The notes: a model not told the origin generated them from the sequence alone. Shown: positions 18,035 through 26,524, numbered from the stretch's first letter. The stretch is DNA of 64,000 nucleotides from an uncultured Eubacterium sp. (GCA_910589045.1 CAJUSH010000009.1:17995-81994), one strand, 5' to 3'. Program-made: numbers and translations.

Positions 18035-18982
18035 TTACGCAAAAATACGGATCAGCTCGAGCGTCTCCTGGTCGATCACGACCTCGGAGGCCCGCAGCTC
18101 CTTCATCACCTCGAAGAAACGCTCCCTGTCCTGTGTCGTAAAATAAAGCTTCAGCCGGCTCGTGTAGGCACTCAGCATACCCGGATGCTCCCGGGCGCTG
18201 CGCAGCGCCCACTTCTCGCACAGCTCAAAGCTCCTTATTTCCAGAAGCCGCGAGCAGACCCACTCGTAGTGCATCGCCGCCAAAAGCTCCTTGTCCTTCT
18301 GGTAGAGCAGCTCACAGACCTCCTCCATCTGCAGCACAAACTTTTCCTGCTCCAGATCCGCAAACACCTGCTGCTCCAGCACATCATTCATGTACGGCAG
18401 CAGCGTATCCACACAGGAGAAAAACTTTTCGTTCTCCTTCTTGATCTCCACATACAGCTTCTGCACCGTCGTACGGAAATTGTTCAGCTCATCCCGCAGC
18501 ACCGAAGCCGCATAGTGCGCCGTCTCCGAATCGTCCCCGTCCAGCGCCAGAGAAATGGATCGCAGGGATTTTCCGATATCTCCCCGGACGACATTGAGCA
18601 TCAGCGTCCGCAGGGAATCGTTGTCGCTGACCGCGATGGCCTCCTCCAGGGGCGCCATATTCATCTCCCGCTCCTCATCCGCATAGGCGAAGGTGCGCAC
18701 ACGCTCCTTGCTGAAAATGACGTCCGCCAGATCCACGTCGCGGTGGAAAAACAGCCAGTGAAACACCTTTCCAAGCAGCAGAAATACCGGCATGAGCGCC
18801 GGACACAAAAGAATCGCGGCGGTTTTGATCACCACGCTCTCGGGCGAGCCCACCCTCATCTCCTCCCCGGTGCCCCTTTTGGCACGGTAACGGAGAAGAC
18901 CATAGACGAGATAAATCACCGCAATCACCGTATTCAAAATGATCAGAAGCCCAAAATCCCTGACGCGCATCATCGGTCTCAT
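18035..18982 (-). CDS. pelE: PelE-like TPR membrane protein
   Basis: A 315-residue protein with two membrane helices near the N-terminus (about 11-30 and 52-78) followed by an all-helical cytoplasmic part rich in Glu and Lys, ending in short TPR-like helices (ALRSAREHPGMLSAYTSRLKLYF and ERFFEVMKELRAS). PelE in Pseudomonas has the same plan and length and binds PelD, PelF and PelG in the membrane complex. Sequence identity to PelE cannot be judged here; the call rests on topology, size and position directly after the PelD-type gene. Its ATG overlaps the PelD-type stop (ATGA), so translation is coupled, and GAGGAGA lies upstream. Confidence 0.65.
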   Translation of the reverse strand: MRPMMRVRDFGLLIILNTVIAVIYLVYGLLRYRAKRGTGEEMRVGSPESVVIKTAAILLCPALMPVFLLLGKVFHWLFFHRDVDLADVIFSKERVRTFAYADEEREMNMAPLEEAIAVSDNDSLRTLMLNVVRGDIGKSLRSISLALDGDDSETAHYAASVLRDELNNFRTTVQKLYVEIKKENEKFFSCVDTLLPYMNDVLEQQVFADLEQEKFVLQMEEVCELLYQKDKELLAAMHYEWVCSRLLEIRSFELCEKWALRSAREHPGMLSAYTSRLKLYFTTQDRERFFEVMKELRASEVVIDQETLELIRIFA

Positions 18983-21162
18983 AAATCCATCTCCTCGACG
19001 ACACGGCTGGTGTAGCCCGCCTCATTAAAACGATTCAGCACATAGGCCGCGTCGGTATTGCTCGTATTCGAGAGCAGCGCGTAAAGCCCGCCGTCCCTGA
19101 GCTGTCCAAGGAAGTCGCTCTGGCGCATCAGGCGTGCAAGCGCACTGCCCGCCTCCTGCACCCTGCCATCCTCTACCTCCACATGGATAAAGGCGCACTC
19201 GGTAAGCCCCTTGCGCCATGCCACCAGATAGGCGCTCGCAAGGGCGGTAAAGGCCTCGGTGCCGAGAATGTTTGTCCCCTGCAGATAGCGCTGCTCCTCC
19301 AGCGCCGCCAGATAACGGTTCGCACGGACAACGGCATTCTGGATCAGATAGCCGATGATGACGAGCATGTTCGCCTGCCCGAGCGTCATGCGCTCCCAGG
19401 GAATACCCCAGACCATGAGGATCAGCTGCATCTCCTCCTCCGAGTAAATGGCGTTCGCCATCAGCGGATAGCGCTCGTCCATCTCGCGGTTGATAAACAC
19501 CTTGCGGTTCTGCAGGCACTCGTTCATCTTCTCGTACTTCACATACTCGATGGAGTTGCCGAGCACGCGCGCCTCCTTGCTGGTGGCGGAAAACAGCCGG
19601 GCATAGGAACGGTTCGCCACCGTGTAGATCGCCACGTCCGGGCTGTCCACCAGCTTTGAAACGACCTCCGCCGCGTAGAAAAGCACCTCCTCCGGCGCGT
19701 AGCGCTCCAGCGTGGAGGTGATCTCGTAGATCTTTCCGAAGCTGTCGTTCTGATTGATCACCTGGGTCTCCAGCACATTTTTCATGCGGACGTTGCTCTG
19801 GTTGATATCCTGGATATCCACGAGCTGGTCGGCCAGAAAGTCGATCTCGTGGCGGCTCTCCATCTCCAGCGTACGGATACGGTCGCGCATGTAGCCTACG
19901 GAAAGTCCCACGATAAAAAGCTGCGCGACCCACACATAGGTGCTGTAATCCAGCAGCACCTCAAAGCCGCTGCGGTCATACATCTGCCGGAAGCAGTAGC
20001 CCAGCACCGCCAGAACCGCGGAAAACGTGGCCTGCTGCTGCCCGTAGACAACGGCAAACAAAAGGACGTAGAGCAAATAAAAATCCAGCTTGGAAAAATA
20101 CTCGCTTCCCACCGCCCGGTTATTCAGCATAAAAAAAGGAATAAAGCAGACGAGATTCTCCACAAAGGGGATCAAAACCTGTATGGCCGCCCCGATTCTC
20201 CCCGTAAACCGCGAAAAAAAGCTCTCCCGTCTTGTCTGCTTCAATGCAAATTCCGGCTTATGCAGCTGCATATAGCGGACAATCCGCGGCACGATCTCCT
20301 CGATGGGATGGAAAATACGAAGGCCGAACTCCTCCGCAAAGGGGCGGCTGTTTAACACAATGCTCACATCCGGGTCCGTCTCGTCGGGCTCGACGGCGAT
20401 CTCCCCCTCCTCAAACAGCTTCTGTATCAGCTCGGCCAGTGCCATCGAGCTGATGACCTCGCCGGAGGAAACGTTGTAGAGCGGCCATCTGTGCTCCCTG
20501 CGGTGCACGACCTGGTAGATGAACTCCACCGCATCATCCACGTAGAGCATCGAAAAGCGCCTGCCCGCACTCGCCCGCAGCGTCCCGACCCGCAGTGCTT
20601 CAAGACAAAAAGCCCCACAGATCTCATGGATATCCGAGAGGCACTTTGGGATCTCATAGATGTGGTCCATCCGCAAAATGGTCACGTCCATGCCCTTATT
20701 ATAATGATAGTTCAGACAGACCTCCTCCCCCTGCGCCACCGCAAGGGACCAGTCGTCCCCCGCCGTCACCGGCTCCATCTCCCCGATGTCGGTGGACTGT
20801 GAAACCTGGTAAACCTGTTCGCTGGAGAGGTAGATAAACTTTCCCCTGCCGATGGTCGAAAACGCGCTGATCACGTTCAGCAGGCCCGCAGCATAGGCCA
20901 CCGCGTCATGCCTGCCCGGCCCGTATGAAAAATTAGTGTCGTATGCGCCCATATAAACGACCACATCCGGGCTTACGCTCTCGCAGATCTCCCTGATGCA
21001 GTCGCTGTCGTAGGGAAAGCAGTACTTCTCAAATACACTGGGATAGCGCACCATCGGATCCCTGGAGCCGGTCAGTATATAGATACGGTGACCCTCTTTT
21101 TTAATTTTCCCAACCAACGCTTCCATAAGGCTTCCGGCGCCGCCAACCAATAATATCTCCAT
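18979..21162 (-). CDS. pelD: Pseudo-SDR/PelD fusion, c-di-GMP receptor
   Basis: A 727-residue fusion. Residues 1-300 form an extended SDR epimerase-like domain, but the glycine motif is broken (GGAGSLM) and the catalytic YxxxK is replaced by Trp138 and Val142, so it is probably inactive. Residues 325-425 hold four membrane helices, 430-470 a coiled coil, 475-615 a GAF domain and 625-727 a degenerate GGDEF domain. The last domain has the I-site RQSD (680-683) followed by RDGGLYALL in place of GGDEF. This is the plan of PelD, which binds c-di-GMP through the RxxD site to switch on Pel synthesis. GAAGGA precedes ATG 21162. It lies 21 bp after the PqqD-like gene. The SDR fusion may sense a sugar nucleotide. 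Confidence 0.82.
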   Translation of the reverse strand: MEILLVGGAGSLMEALVGKIKKEGHRIYILTGSRDPMVRYPSVFEKYCFPYDSDCIREICESVSPDVVVYMGAYDTNFSYGPGRHDAVAYAAGLLNVISAFSTIGRGKFIYLSSEQVYQVSQSTDIGEMEPVTAGDDWSLAVAQGEEVCLNYHYNKGMDVTILRMDHIYEIPKCLSDIHEICGAFCLEALRVGTLRASAGRRFSMLYVDDAVEFIYQVVHRREHRWPLYNVSSGEVISSMALAELIQKLFEEGEIAVEPDETDPDVSIVLNSRPFAEEFGLRIFHPIEEIVPRIVRYMQLHKPEFALKQTRRESFFSRFTGRIGAAIQVLIPFVENLVCFIPFFMLNNRAVGSEYFSKLDFYLLYVLLFAVVYGQQQATFSAVLAVLGYCFRQMYDRSGFEVLLDYSTYVWVAQLFIVGLSVGYMRDRIRTLEMESRHEIDFLADQLVDIQDINQSNVRMKNVLETQVINQNDSFGKIYEITSTLERYAPEEVLFYAAEVVSKLVDSPDVAIYTVANRSYARLFSATSKEARVLGNSIEYVKYEKMNECLQNRKVFINREMDERYPLMANAIYSEEEMQLILMVWGIPWERMTLGQANMLVIIGYLIQNAVVRANRYLAALEEQRYLQGTNILGTEAFTALASAYLVAWRKGLTECAFIHVEVEDGRVQEAGSALARLMRQSDFLGQLRDGGLYALLSNTSNTDAAYVLNRFNEAGYTSRVVEEMDL

Positions 21163-21183
21163 AGCTTCCTTCTCTCCGTTCCA

Positions 21184-21450
21184 TCATGCGAACCGGATTC
21201 CGTTTGCGGCAAGCTGCGCGGCAAATGCCGCCGCATCCTCACGCAGCTGCTCTGCCCCAATCCCGTATTCCGCCGCAAGCCCTCTTAGCTCCTCCTCGTC
21301 AAGCCCCCTGTAAAGCGCCCCCGCAAGGGCCGCGCCTGTCTCGTTAAGCTGCAGCGGCACTACAAAATCCTCACCGGACTGTGCCATATCAATCAGCCAG
21401 AAAGTGCCGGCCGTCTCCCTGAGCTGGTAATTCCCAAGCATCTCGTTCAT
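21184..21450 (-). CDS. PqqD-like small protein (RRE fold)
   Basis: An 88-residue protein with the PqqD signature: a start YQLRETAGTFWLIDMAQSG, the LNETGAALAGALYRG segment, and a C-terminal helix pair (EELRGLAAEYG and DAAAFAAQLAANGIRF). PqqD folds are RiPP recognition elements that bind leader peptides; stand-alone copies also occur in polysaccharide loci with no known partner. It appears to be the first gene of the operon, 21 bp before the PelD fusion. Its ribosome site is weak (GGAATGGG), which may make it a low-level product. A link to the acidic leader-like protein at the far end of the locus is a hypothesis. Confidence 0.8.
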   Translation of the reverse strand: MNEMLGNYQLRETAGTFWLIDMAQSGEDFVVPLQLNETGAALAGALYRGLDEEELRGLAAEYGIGAEQLREDAAAFAAQLAANGIRFA

Positions 21451-21540
21451 CGTCCCATTCCGCCGTTATCTGATAACATCCGCCGCAGTGCGGTCAGATG
21501 TTTTTGACATACAGGAACGCCAAGGCTGTTTCCTGTATCA

Positions 21541-21563
21541 TAAAAAGCGCGGCGAACCGCGCT
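21541..21563 (-). terminator. UUCG-loop intrinsic terminator or attenuator
   Basis: On the minus strand AGCGCGG, loop TTCG and CCGCGCT are followed by a run of five T. The stem is perfect. It lies about 90 bp upstream of the PqqD-like gene and 195 bp after the anti-sigma gene, so it may end the sigma transcript or attenuate the polysaccharide operon. Confidence 0.7.
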
Positions 21564-21675
21564 GTTAAACACAAACATATAGTGTCTGCACAATCGTCCA
21601 TATACAATTGTAACAGACATCTCACTAATTTTCCACCCCTTATATAGACATTTTTCACACAAATACGGATAAAAC

Positions 21676-21690
21676 GTTACTGTTCACTCC
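21676..21690 (-). repeat. Dispersed intergenic repeat copy 2
   Basis: On the minus strand this reads GGAGTGAACAGTAAC. It differs from the copy at 57555 by one base in the core, and both are in gene gaps. Confidence 0.5.
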
Positions 21691-21757
21691 GCAACCGGCG
21701 GCGGGGAAAAAATCCACGTTTTTCCCCGCACATCCGCACATTTCCCAACAGCAGGCA

Positions 21758-22372
21758 CTATTCCACAACTATATAGCGCCCCGCATTCTCCGGCTCATCC
21801 ACTGTTTTTTCAAAGTCAAAATCTCCACCGCCGTTATCCCGGATCGTAAAGTAAACCAGCTTCCCGCCATCCCTGACAGCGACTCTGCACACACCCTCAG
21901 AATCAAAGAAATCCGTAATATCGATCTCCAGCTTCTTATCATAATAATAGAGCTTCACCGCCTCCGTGTCCGTATAGATGACCTCATCCGTAAGCTCCCC
22001 CAAAACCTCCTTTGCCGAAAGCGTCCGCTTCCTCCCGGAGTCATCTATGACCATGCCTCCCGCTACAAATTCTCTCTGCTTTCCCTCCGAATCCGTGAAG
22101 GTATATTGATAGCTGTCCGCTCCCCAGGCACTTCCGGTAACTTCTACCTCTTCCCCGTGAAACCACATGGTAAGCCTTTCCTGTATATTGCCAACATCCG
22201 CCGCATAGGCAGCCGTCATGCTGCCGAACAATATCGCCGCGGCTGCGCCTGCCGCCAATACCTTTTTCGTATATGCACGTTTTCTTTTTTCCATATCCGT
22301 TACCTCCAAAATCATATCATCGGAGGCATGCAGCACCGAAAATGCCTGCTTGTACCTTTCCTTATTCGTCAT
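21758..22372 (-). CDS. Putative membrane anti-sigma partner
   Basis: A 204-residue protein with a cytoplasmic N-terminal part (about 1-33, starting TNKERYKQAFSVLHASDDM), one membrane helix (about 35-58, VLAAGAAAAILFGSMTAAYAA) and an outer beta-rich domain. It overlaps the sigma factor stop by 11 bp, the usual arrangement for an anti-sigma factor. The start resembles the short N-terminal motif of DUF4179-type anti-sigma proteins in Clostridia, which hold the sigma factor at the membrane. The outer signal is unknown. No metalloprotease or zinc-binding anti-sigma motif (HxxxCxxC) is present, so the mode of sigma binding is inferred only. Confidence 0.65.
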   Translation of the reverse strand: MTNKERYKQAFSVLHASDDMILEVTDMEKRKRAYTKKVLAAGAAAAILFGSMTAAYAADVGNIQERLTMWFHGEEVEVTGSAWGADSYQYTFTDSEGKQREFVAGGMVIDDSGRKRTLSAKEVLGELTDEVIYTDTEAVKLYYYDKKLEIDITDFFDSEGVCRVAVRDGGKLVYFTIRDNGGGDFDFEKTVDEPENAGRYIVVE

Positions 22373-22844
22373 GTGCCCATTCCTCCTTTAATGCTTTTCT
22401 GAGCATCCCGCGTCCCCGGGAAAGCCGGGTCTTTACGTTGCTCTCCGTTAATTTCAGAGCCGCAGCAATCTCATGAATGGAAAAATCCTCATAATAGTAC
22501 AGATGTATGACGATACGGTATTTTTCCGGCAATCCCATCACCGCCTCGAACAGCTCCTGATCCTGTGGTGTTTCAAACGCCAATGTCCCCATATATTCCT
22601 CCAGCGGCTGCTTATGCTGCCGCCAGAAGGAACGACTGACATTTTTTGCCCTGTTAATTGCCACCCGTATCAGCCAGGCACGAATATGCTGTTCATTTTC
22701 AAATTTCTTTCCTGTTAAATAATACTGTAGAAACGTATCCTGGACAACGTCATCTGCATCTGCCGCATTTTTACATACATGAAAAGCAACGGCAAACAAA
22801 TTGTCACGATAACGCTCAACCAGCTCATTGATTGGCTGCTTCAT
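22362..22844 (-). CDS. ECF-type RNA polymerase sigma factor
   Basis: A 160-residue sigma-70 family protein with region 2 (LVERYRDNLFAVAFHVCKNAADADDVVQDTFLQYY, whose DAxDVVQD-type motif binds the -10) and region 4 (LPEKYRIVIHLYYYEDFSIHEIAAALKLTESNVKTRLSRGRGMLRKAL, a helix-turn-helix for the -35). Region 3 is missing, as expected for the ECF group. It directs polymerase to a small stress or envelope regulon and is probably held by the membrane protein encoded next to it. A GTAACC-type motif upstream suggests it drives its own promoter. Confidence 0.9.
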   Translation of the reverse strand: MKQPINELVERYRDNLFAVAFHVCKNAADADDVVQDTFLQYYLTGKKFENEQHIRAWLIRVAINRAKNVSRSFWRQHKQPLEEYMGTLAFETPQDQELFEAVMGLPEKYRIVIHLYYYEDFSIHEIAAALKLTESNVKTRLSRGRGMLRKALKEEWAHDE

Positions 22845-22892
22845 GCGAGATCCTCATTTTCGTATTTTCAGTTATGCTTGAAAGGCCCTTCA

Positions 22893-22925
22893 CTAAAAAT
22901 ACAAATGAGCCGGGAAAAAGGTTAC
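22893..22925 (-). promoter_or_regulatory. Candidate ECF autoregulatory promoter
   Basis: On the minus strand GTAACC is followed after about 15 bases by TTGTATT, then the sigma start about 50 bp further on. GTAAC/GAAC-type -35 boxes are typical of ECF sigma factors. The spacing is estimated by eye. Confidence 0.35.
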
Positions 22926-22956
22926 AGAAATGCAGGAAAAATTTTTCGCCTCAGGC

Positions 22957-23604
22957 TCAGATATGGAAGCACTTTCGGATATCACTGCGCTTTCCCAGCA
23001 CCAGCATCGTGCTCTCCCCGTCCAGGCGGGTGTCCGGCTCCGTCGTAAGCGTCATCTTCCCCTCCCGCTTCATGCCAAGGATATTCAGATTGAATTTCTT
23101 TCGGATATCCAGCTGCGCAATCGTCTTTCCCAGCCATTCCTTCGGCACTTCCACCTCGAAAATGCTGTAATCCTGGTCGATCTCAATATAGTCCGCGATG
23201 TGGTCAGCCGTGTAACGGATGGCGGCCCAGCTCGCAAGCTGACGCTCCGGATAGAGCACCTCGTCTGCGCCGTTGCGCTGCAAAAACTTCGCGTGGATAT
23301 CCCGGGACGCCCGGCTCACGACAAACCGTGCACCCAGCTCCTTGAGCAGTGAGGTCGTCTCCAGCGAGCTCTGGAAGTCGTTTCCGATGGCGACGATGCA
23401 CAGATCGAAGTCCCGCACCCCCAGACACTTTAAAAACTCCTCGTTGGTGCTGTCACCGATCTGTGCGTTGGTGACGTAAGGCATGAGCGCCTCAACCCGC
23501 TCCTCGTTTTTGTCCACGGCCAGCACCTGGTGCTCCAGCTCGTTCAGCTTCATTGCGACATGTTTCCCAAAACGGCCTAAGCCGATCAACAACACTGATT
23601 TCAT
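22957..23604 (-). CDS. ktrA: KtrA potassium uptake regulatory subunit
   Basis: A 215-residue RCK protein. The start VLLIGLGRFGKHVAMKLNELEHQVLAVDKNEERV is the GxGxxG nucleotide-binding motif with the acidic Asp at the end of strand 2 that fits NAD/ATP-type ligands. The C-terminal part (ARLDGESTMLVLGKRSDI) matches TrkA-C. It gates the membrane subunit KtrB in response to ATP/ADP or c-di-AMP in related systems. AAGGAG precedes ATG 23604. It follows ktrB by 55 bp and forms an uptake operon with it. Confidence 0.92.
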   Translation of the reverse strand: MKSVLLIGLGRFGKHVAMKLNELEHQVLAVDKNEERVEALMPYVTNAQIGDSTNEEFLKCLGVRDFDLCIVAIGNDFQSSLETTSLLKELGARFVVSRASRDIHAKFLQRNGADEVLYPERQLASWAAIRYTADHIADYIEIDQDYSIFEVEVPKEWLGKTIAQLDIRKKFNLNILGMKREGKMTLTTEPDTRLDGESTMLVLGKRSDIRKCFHI

Positions 23605-23659
23605 CGTTTTTCTTCTCCTTCATAAATCATCCGGTACAAAACGGTTTACGTTTCCCCGG

Positions 23660-25009
23660 CTATCCGACGGTTATTTTTTCCCGCGGTGCCTTCGACACAT
23701 GAGGCCGCGTGCCGGAAATCGCCGCAAACACCACCGTCAGGCCGCCCACGCGTCCAAAATACATGAGCACCGTCAGGATGATATGGCTCGCCAGTGACAG
23801 CTGCGGCGTCAGTCCAAGCGTCAGGCCCACGGTTCCGATGGCCGATCCTGCCTCAAAAATGCACAAAAGCATCGGCAGCCCCTCGATGCTGCTGATCAGA
23901 ATACCGCCGCCGAAGCAGAAAATCAGATACATGACGAGCACCGCGGCCGCGTATTTGACGGTTTCTGCGGCGATGCGCCGGTCGAAAACCTCCACATGCT
24001 CCCTGCGGCGAAACACCGATATCATGGACATGACCAGCACCACTACCGTGGTCGTTTTCATGCCTCCCGCCGTGGAGCCGGGGGAGCCGCCGATGAGCAT
24101 CAGAATCGTCATGATCGACTGCCCCGATTCGCTCATGCACGTCAGATCCAGCGTGTTAAAGCCCGCGGTGCGCGGCGTCACCGCCTGAAAAAGCGCGCCC
24201 CAGAAGCGCTCGGCGCCGCTAAGCCCCGCCCACTGCGGATAGCCAAACTCAATGAAATAATAATACAGGGCCGGCAAAACGATCAGCACCGCCGTCGTCA
24301 CAAGCACGACCTTCGTCTGCATCCGGTAGCGCCTGATGTGCCATTTGTACGTGCGGATATCATTCCAGGTCAGAAAGCCGATGCCGCCGGTGATGATCAA
24401 AAGCATGATCACCACGTTGATGACCGGGTCCGCCGTGTACGCCACAAGCGACGAGAAGTGCTCCCGCACACCCATCAGGTCAAAGCCCGCATTGCAGAAG
24501 GCGGAAACGGAATGCCAGAGGGCATACCACAGCCCCTTCCCCGGGCCGAACTGACGCCAGAACACCGGAAGCATAAGCGCCGCACCCAGCAGCTCGATTC
24601 CGAAGGCTGTCAGCACGATAAAGCGGGTCAGGCGGACGATACCGCCCACCTGCGGCGCCGCGATGCTCTCCTGCATCGTGCTGCGCTGCATCAGCCCGAT
24701 CTTTTTTCCCGACACGATCGTCACCGCAACCGCAACCGTCACCACGCCCATGCCGCCGATCTGGATCAGCCCCAAAATAACCGCCTGTCCGAAGCCGCTC
24801 CAGTACGTCGCCGTATCCTGCACCACCAGCCCCGTCACACAGGTGGCGGACGTCGCCGTAAAAAGCGCATCCATAAAGGACGCGCCGCCCGCACCCCGGG
24901 TCGAAACCGGCAGCATGAGCAGAAACGCCCCTGTCAATATGACTGCCAGAAATCCAAGTATAATAATCTGGAAAGAGGAAAGATGCTTCCTCACACGTAC
25001 TTGTTCCAT
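23660..25009 (-). CDS. ktrB: KtrB/TrkH potassium channel subunit
   Basis: A 449-residue membrane protein of the Trk/Ktr/HKT superfamily with four M1-P-M2 units. Filter-like pore loops are visible near TATCVTGLVVQDT, SAFCNAGFDLMG, TPRTAGFNTLDL and GSAIGTVGLTLGL; each has the conserved glycine that lines the potassium path. The gating loop region GGSPGSTAGGMKTTT is present in the M2C area. It moves K+ across the cytoplasmic membrane with KtrA as the cytosolic ring. ATG 25009 is used because the frame extends further without a ribosome site, while GAGGG lies at proper spacing. Confidence 0.92.
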   Translation of the reverse strand: MEQVRVRKHLSSFQIIILGFLAVILTGAFLLMLPVSTRGAGGASFMDALFTATSATCVTGLVVQDTATYWSGFGQAVILGLIQIGGMGVVTVAVAVTIVSGKKIGLMQRSTMQESIAAPQVGGIVRLTRFIVLTAFGIELLGAALMLPVFWRQFGPGKGLWYALWHSVSAFCNAGFDLMGVREHFSSLVAYTADPVINVVIMLLIITGGIGFLTWNDIRTYKWHIRRYRMQTKVVLVTTAVLIVLPALYYYFIEFGYPQWAGLSGAERFWGALFQAVTPRTAGFNTLDLTCMSESGQSIMTILMLIGGSPGSTAGGMKTTTVVVLVMSMISVFRRREHVEVFDRRIAAETVKYAAAVLVMYLIFCFGGGILISSIEGLPMLLCIFEAGSAIGTVGLTLGLTPQLSLASHIILTVLMYFGRVGGLTVVFAAISGTRPHVSKAPREKITVG

Positions 25010-25093
25010 TTTGTATTCCCTCGTATTGACTTTGCTTTGATCGATAGAATGATACCACATTCTCCCAAAAATAAACCTGCTATGTTGTGTTGC

Positions 25094-26425
25094 TTATGAC
25101 ATCTGCCTTCGCATCACAAAATAATACCACAGCCCCGCCGCATCTGCCAGAAACCAGCCGATGGGAACCGACCACCAGATGCCCGTCACACCCAGCCCTA
25201 AAATCCCCGGCAAAACATGCGCGAGCACCACGCGCGTCCCGAGGGAGCACACGGTGAGCACGACCGACATGCCCGGCCTTCCCATTGCCCGGTAAAGCCC
25301 GTAAAACAGAAACAGAAACCCGATCCCGCAGTAAAAGGCCCCCTCAATATGCAGATAGCGGACGCCTTCCGCGATGATCGCCGTCTCGCCTGCGTCCACG
25401 AACAGGAGCATCAGCGGGCGTGCAAACACCCCCACAAGCGCCGAGACCGCCACACCGAAAAGACCCGCCGCAAGGAACGCGCCCTTTAGTCCCTCCCGGA
25501 TGCGCCCATCCTCCTTCGCCCCGTAATTCTGCGCGATAAACGTGGAAAAGGCATTTCCGAAATCCTGTACCGGCATGTATGCAAAGGCGTCAATTTTCAC
25601 ACCCGCTGCAAACGCCGCCATGACCACCGTGCCGAAGCTGTTGACCACACCCTGCACAAGCAGGATACCCAGATTCATCACCGACTGCTGCACGCAGGTC
25701 AGCACGGAAAAATTTGCAATTTCCTTCACGCACCGCCACGAAACGCGCAGCTCCTCCCGCTTCGGTCTCAGATCCGGCATGAACAGGAGCACATAGAGTG
25801 CAATGCCGACCCCCGAAACGTACTGCGCAATCACGGTCGCCCCGGCCGCCCCGGCCACGCCAAGCTCCAGCCCGACCACAAACCACAAATCCAGCGCAAT
25901 ATTCAGGACGGCGGAAACCGCCAGGAAAACAAGGGGCGCCACGGAATTTCCCACCGAGCGCAGAAGCGACGCGAAATAATTGTAGAGAAACGTCGCAAAG
26001 ATCCCGCAGAAAATCACGGCGAGATATTCCCGCATAGCAGGCCACACCTCACCCGGCACCTTTAAAAACGCCCGTATATAATCCAGACTCCAAAACGCCA
26101 GCACATTCAGCAGAGCCGTCAGGGCGCAGATCAGCAAAAAGGAAGCGCAGATGCCCTCCTTTAACCCCCGCCCGTCCCGCTCCCCAAAGCGAATGGAAAA
26201 GCAGGTTCCGCTCCCCATGCACAGCCCCAGCAATATGGATGTCAGAAACGTCATCAGCGTAAAGGACGACCCCACCGCCGCCAGTGCACGGGAACCGAGA
26301 AATTTCCCCACAATCAGCGTGTCGGCCACATTATAGCACTGCTGCAGCAGATCGCCCAAAATCATCGGGACGGCAAACTTTAACATCGATTTCATGACCG
26401 GCCCGCGCGTCAAATCCGTACTCAT
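25094..26425 (-). CDS. MATE family multidrug exporter
   Basis: A 443-residue membrane protein with 12 helices in two related halves, as in MATE exporters. The opening STDLTRGPVMKSMLKFAVPMILGDLLQQCYNVADTLIVGKFLG is typical of the DinF/NorM-like branch that expels cationic drugs using Na+ or H+. ATG 26425 is chosen because GGGAGG lies at the usual distance; the longer frame lacks one. It is transcribed divergently from the BlaI gene, and the BlaI-type operators lie in the shared gap, so the exporter might also be under that repressor. The substrate is unknown. Confidence 0.88.
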   Translation of the reverse strand: MSTDLTRGPVMKSMLKFAVPMILGDLLQQCYNVADTLIVGKFLGSRALAAVGSSFTLMTFLTSILLGLCMGSGTCFSIRFGERDGRGLKEGICASFLLICALTALLNVLAFWSLDYIRAFLKVPGEVWPAMREYLAVIFCGIFATFLYNYFASLLRSVGNSVAPLVFLAVSAVLNIALDLWFVVGLELGVAGAAGATVIAQYVSGVGIALYVLLFMPDLRPKREELRVSWRCVKEIANFSVLTCVQQSVMNLGILLVQGVVNSFGTVVMAAFAAGVKIDAFAYMPVQDFGNAFSTFIAQNYGAKEDGRIREGLKGAFLAAGLFGVAVSALVGVFARPLMLLFVDAGETAIIAEGVRYLHIEGAFYCGIGFLFLFYGLYRAMGRPGMSVVLTVCSLGTRVVLAHVLPGILGLGVTGIWWSVPIGWFLADAAGLWYYFVMRRQMS

Positions 26426-26524
26426 TATTCCTCCCGCCCGTAAACCTTGTATTTTATCCTGCTTTTTCAAATTATAACCGTCCGCGGCTCCTTCGTCAAT
26501 GCGAAGGCTTCACAGAATTTTCCC

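Larger units (their letters stand above)
21451..21757 (-). promoter_or_regulatory. Hairpin-rich leader upstream of the Pel operon
   Basis: This 307-bp gap holds no convincing gene. Read on the minus strand it has a hairpin (GCGGGGAAAAA against TTTTTCCCCGC at 21701-21729), a weak promoter candidate (TTGTAT at 21602-21607 and CACTAT at 21579-21584, 17 bp apart), a UUCG-loop hairpin with a U run at 21541-21563, an ACAGGAA/TTCCTGT hairpin at 21511-21536, and a weaker stem at 21476-21501 next to the PqqD start. No c-di-GMP riboswitch signature was recognised. Confidence 0.5.

Noticed and set aside
21447..21662. A 71-codon minus-strand frame through the leader of the Pel operon
   Set aside because: It crosses several hairpins, lacks a ribosome site and shows no protein-like pattern.
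21451..21757. c-di-GMP riboswitch (GEMM) upstream of the PelD operon
   Set aside because: The conserved GEMM sequence blocks were not found by eye on the minus strand; only simple stem-loops are visible.
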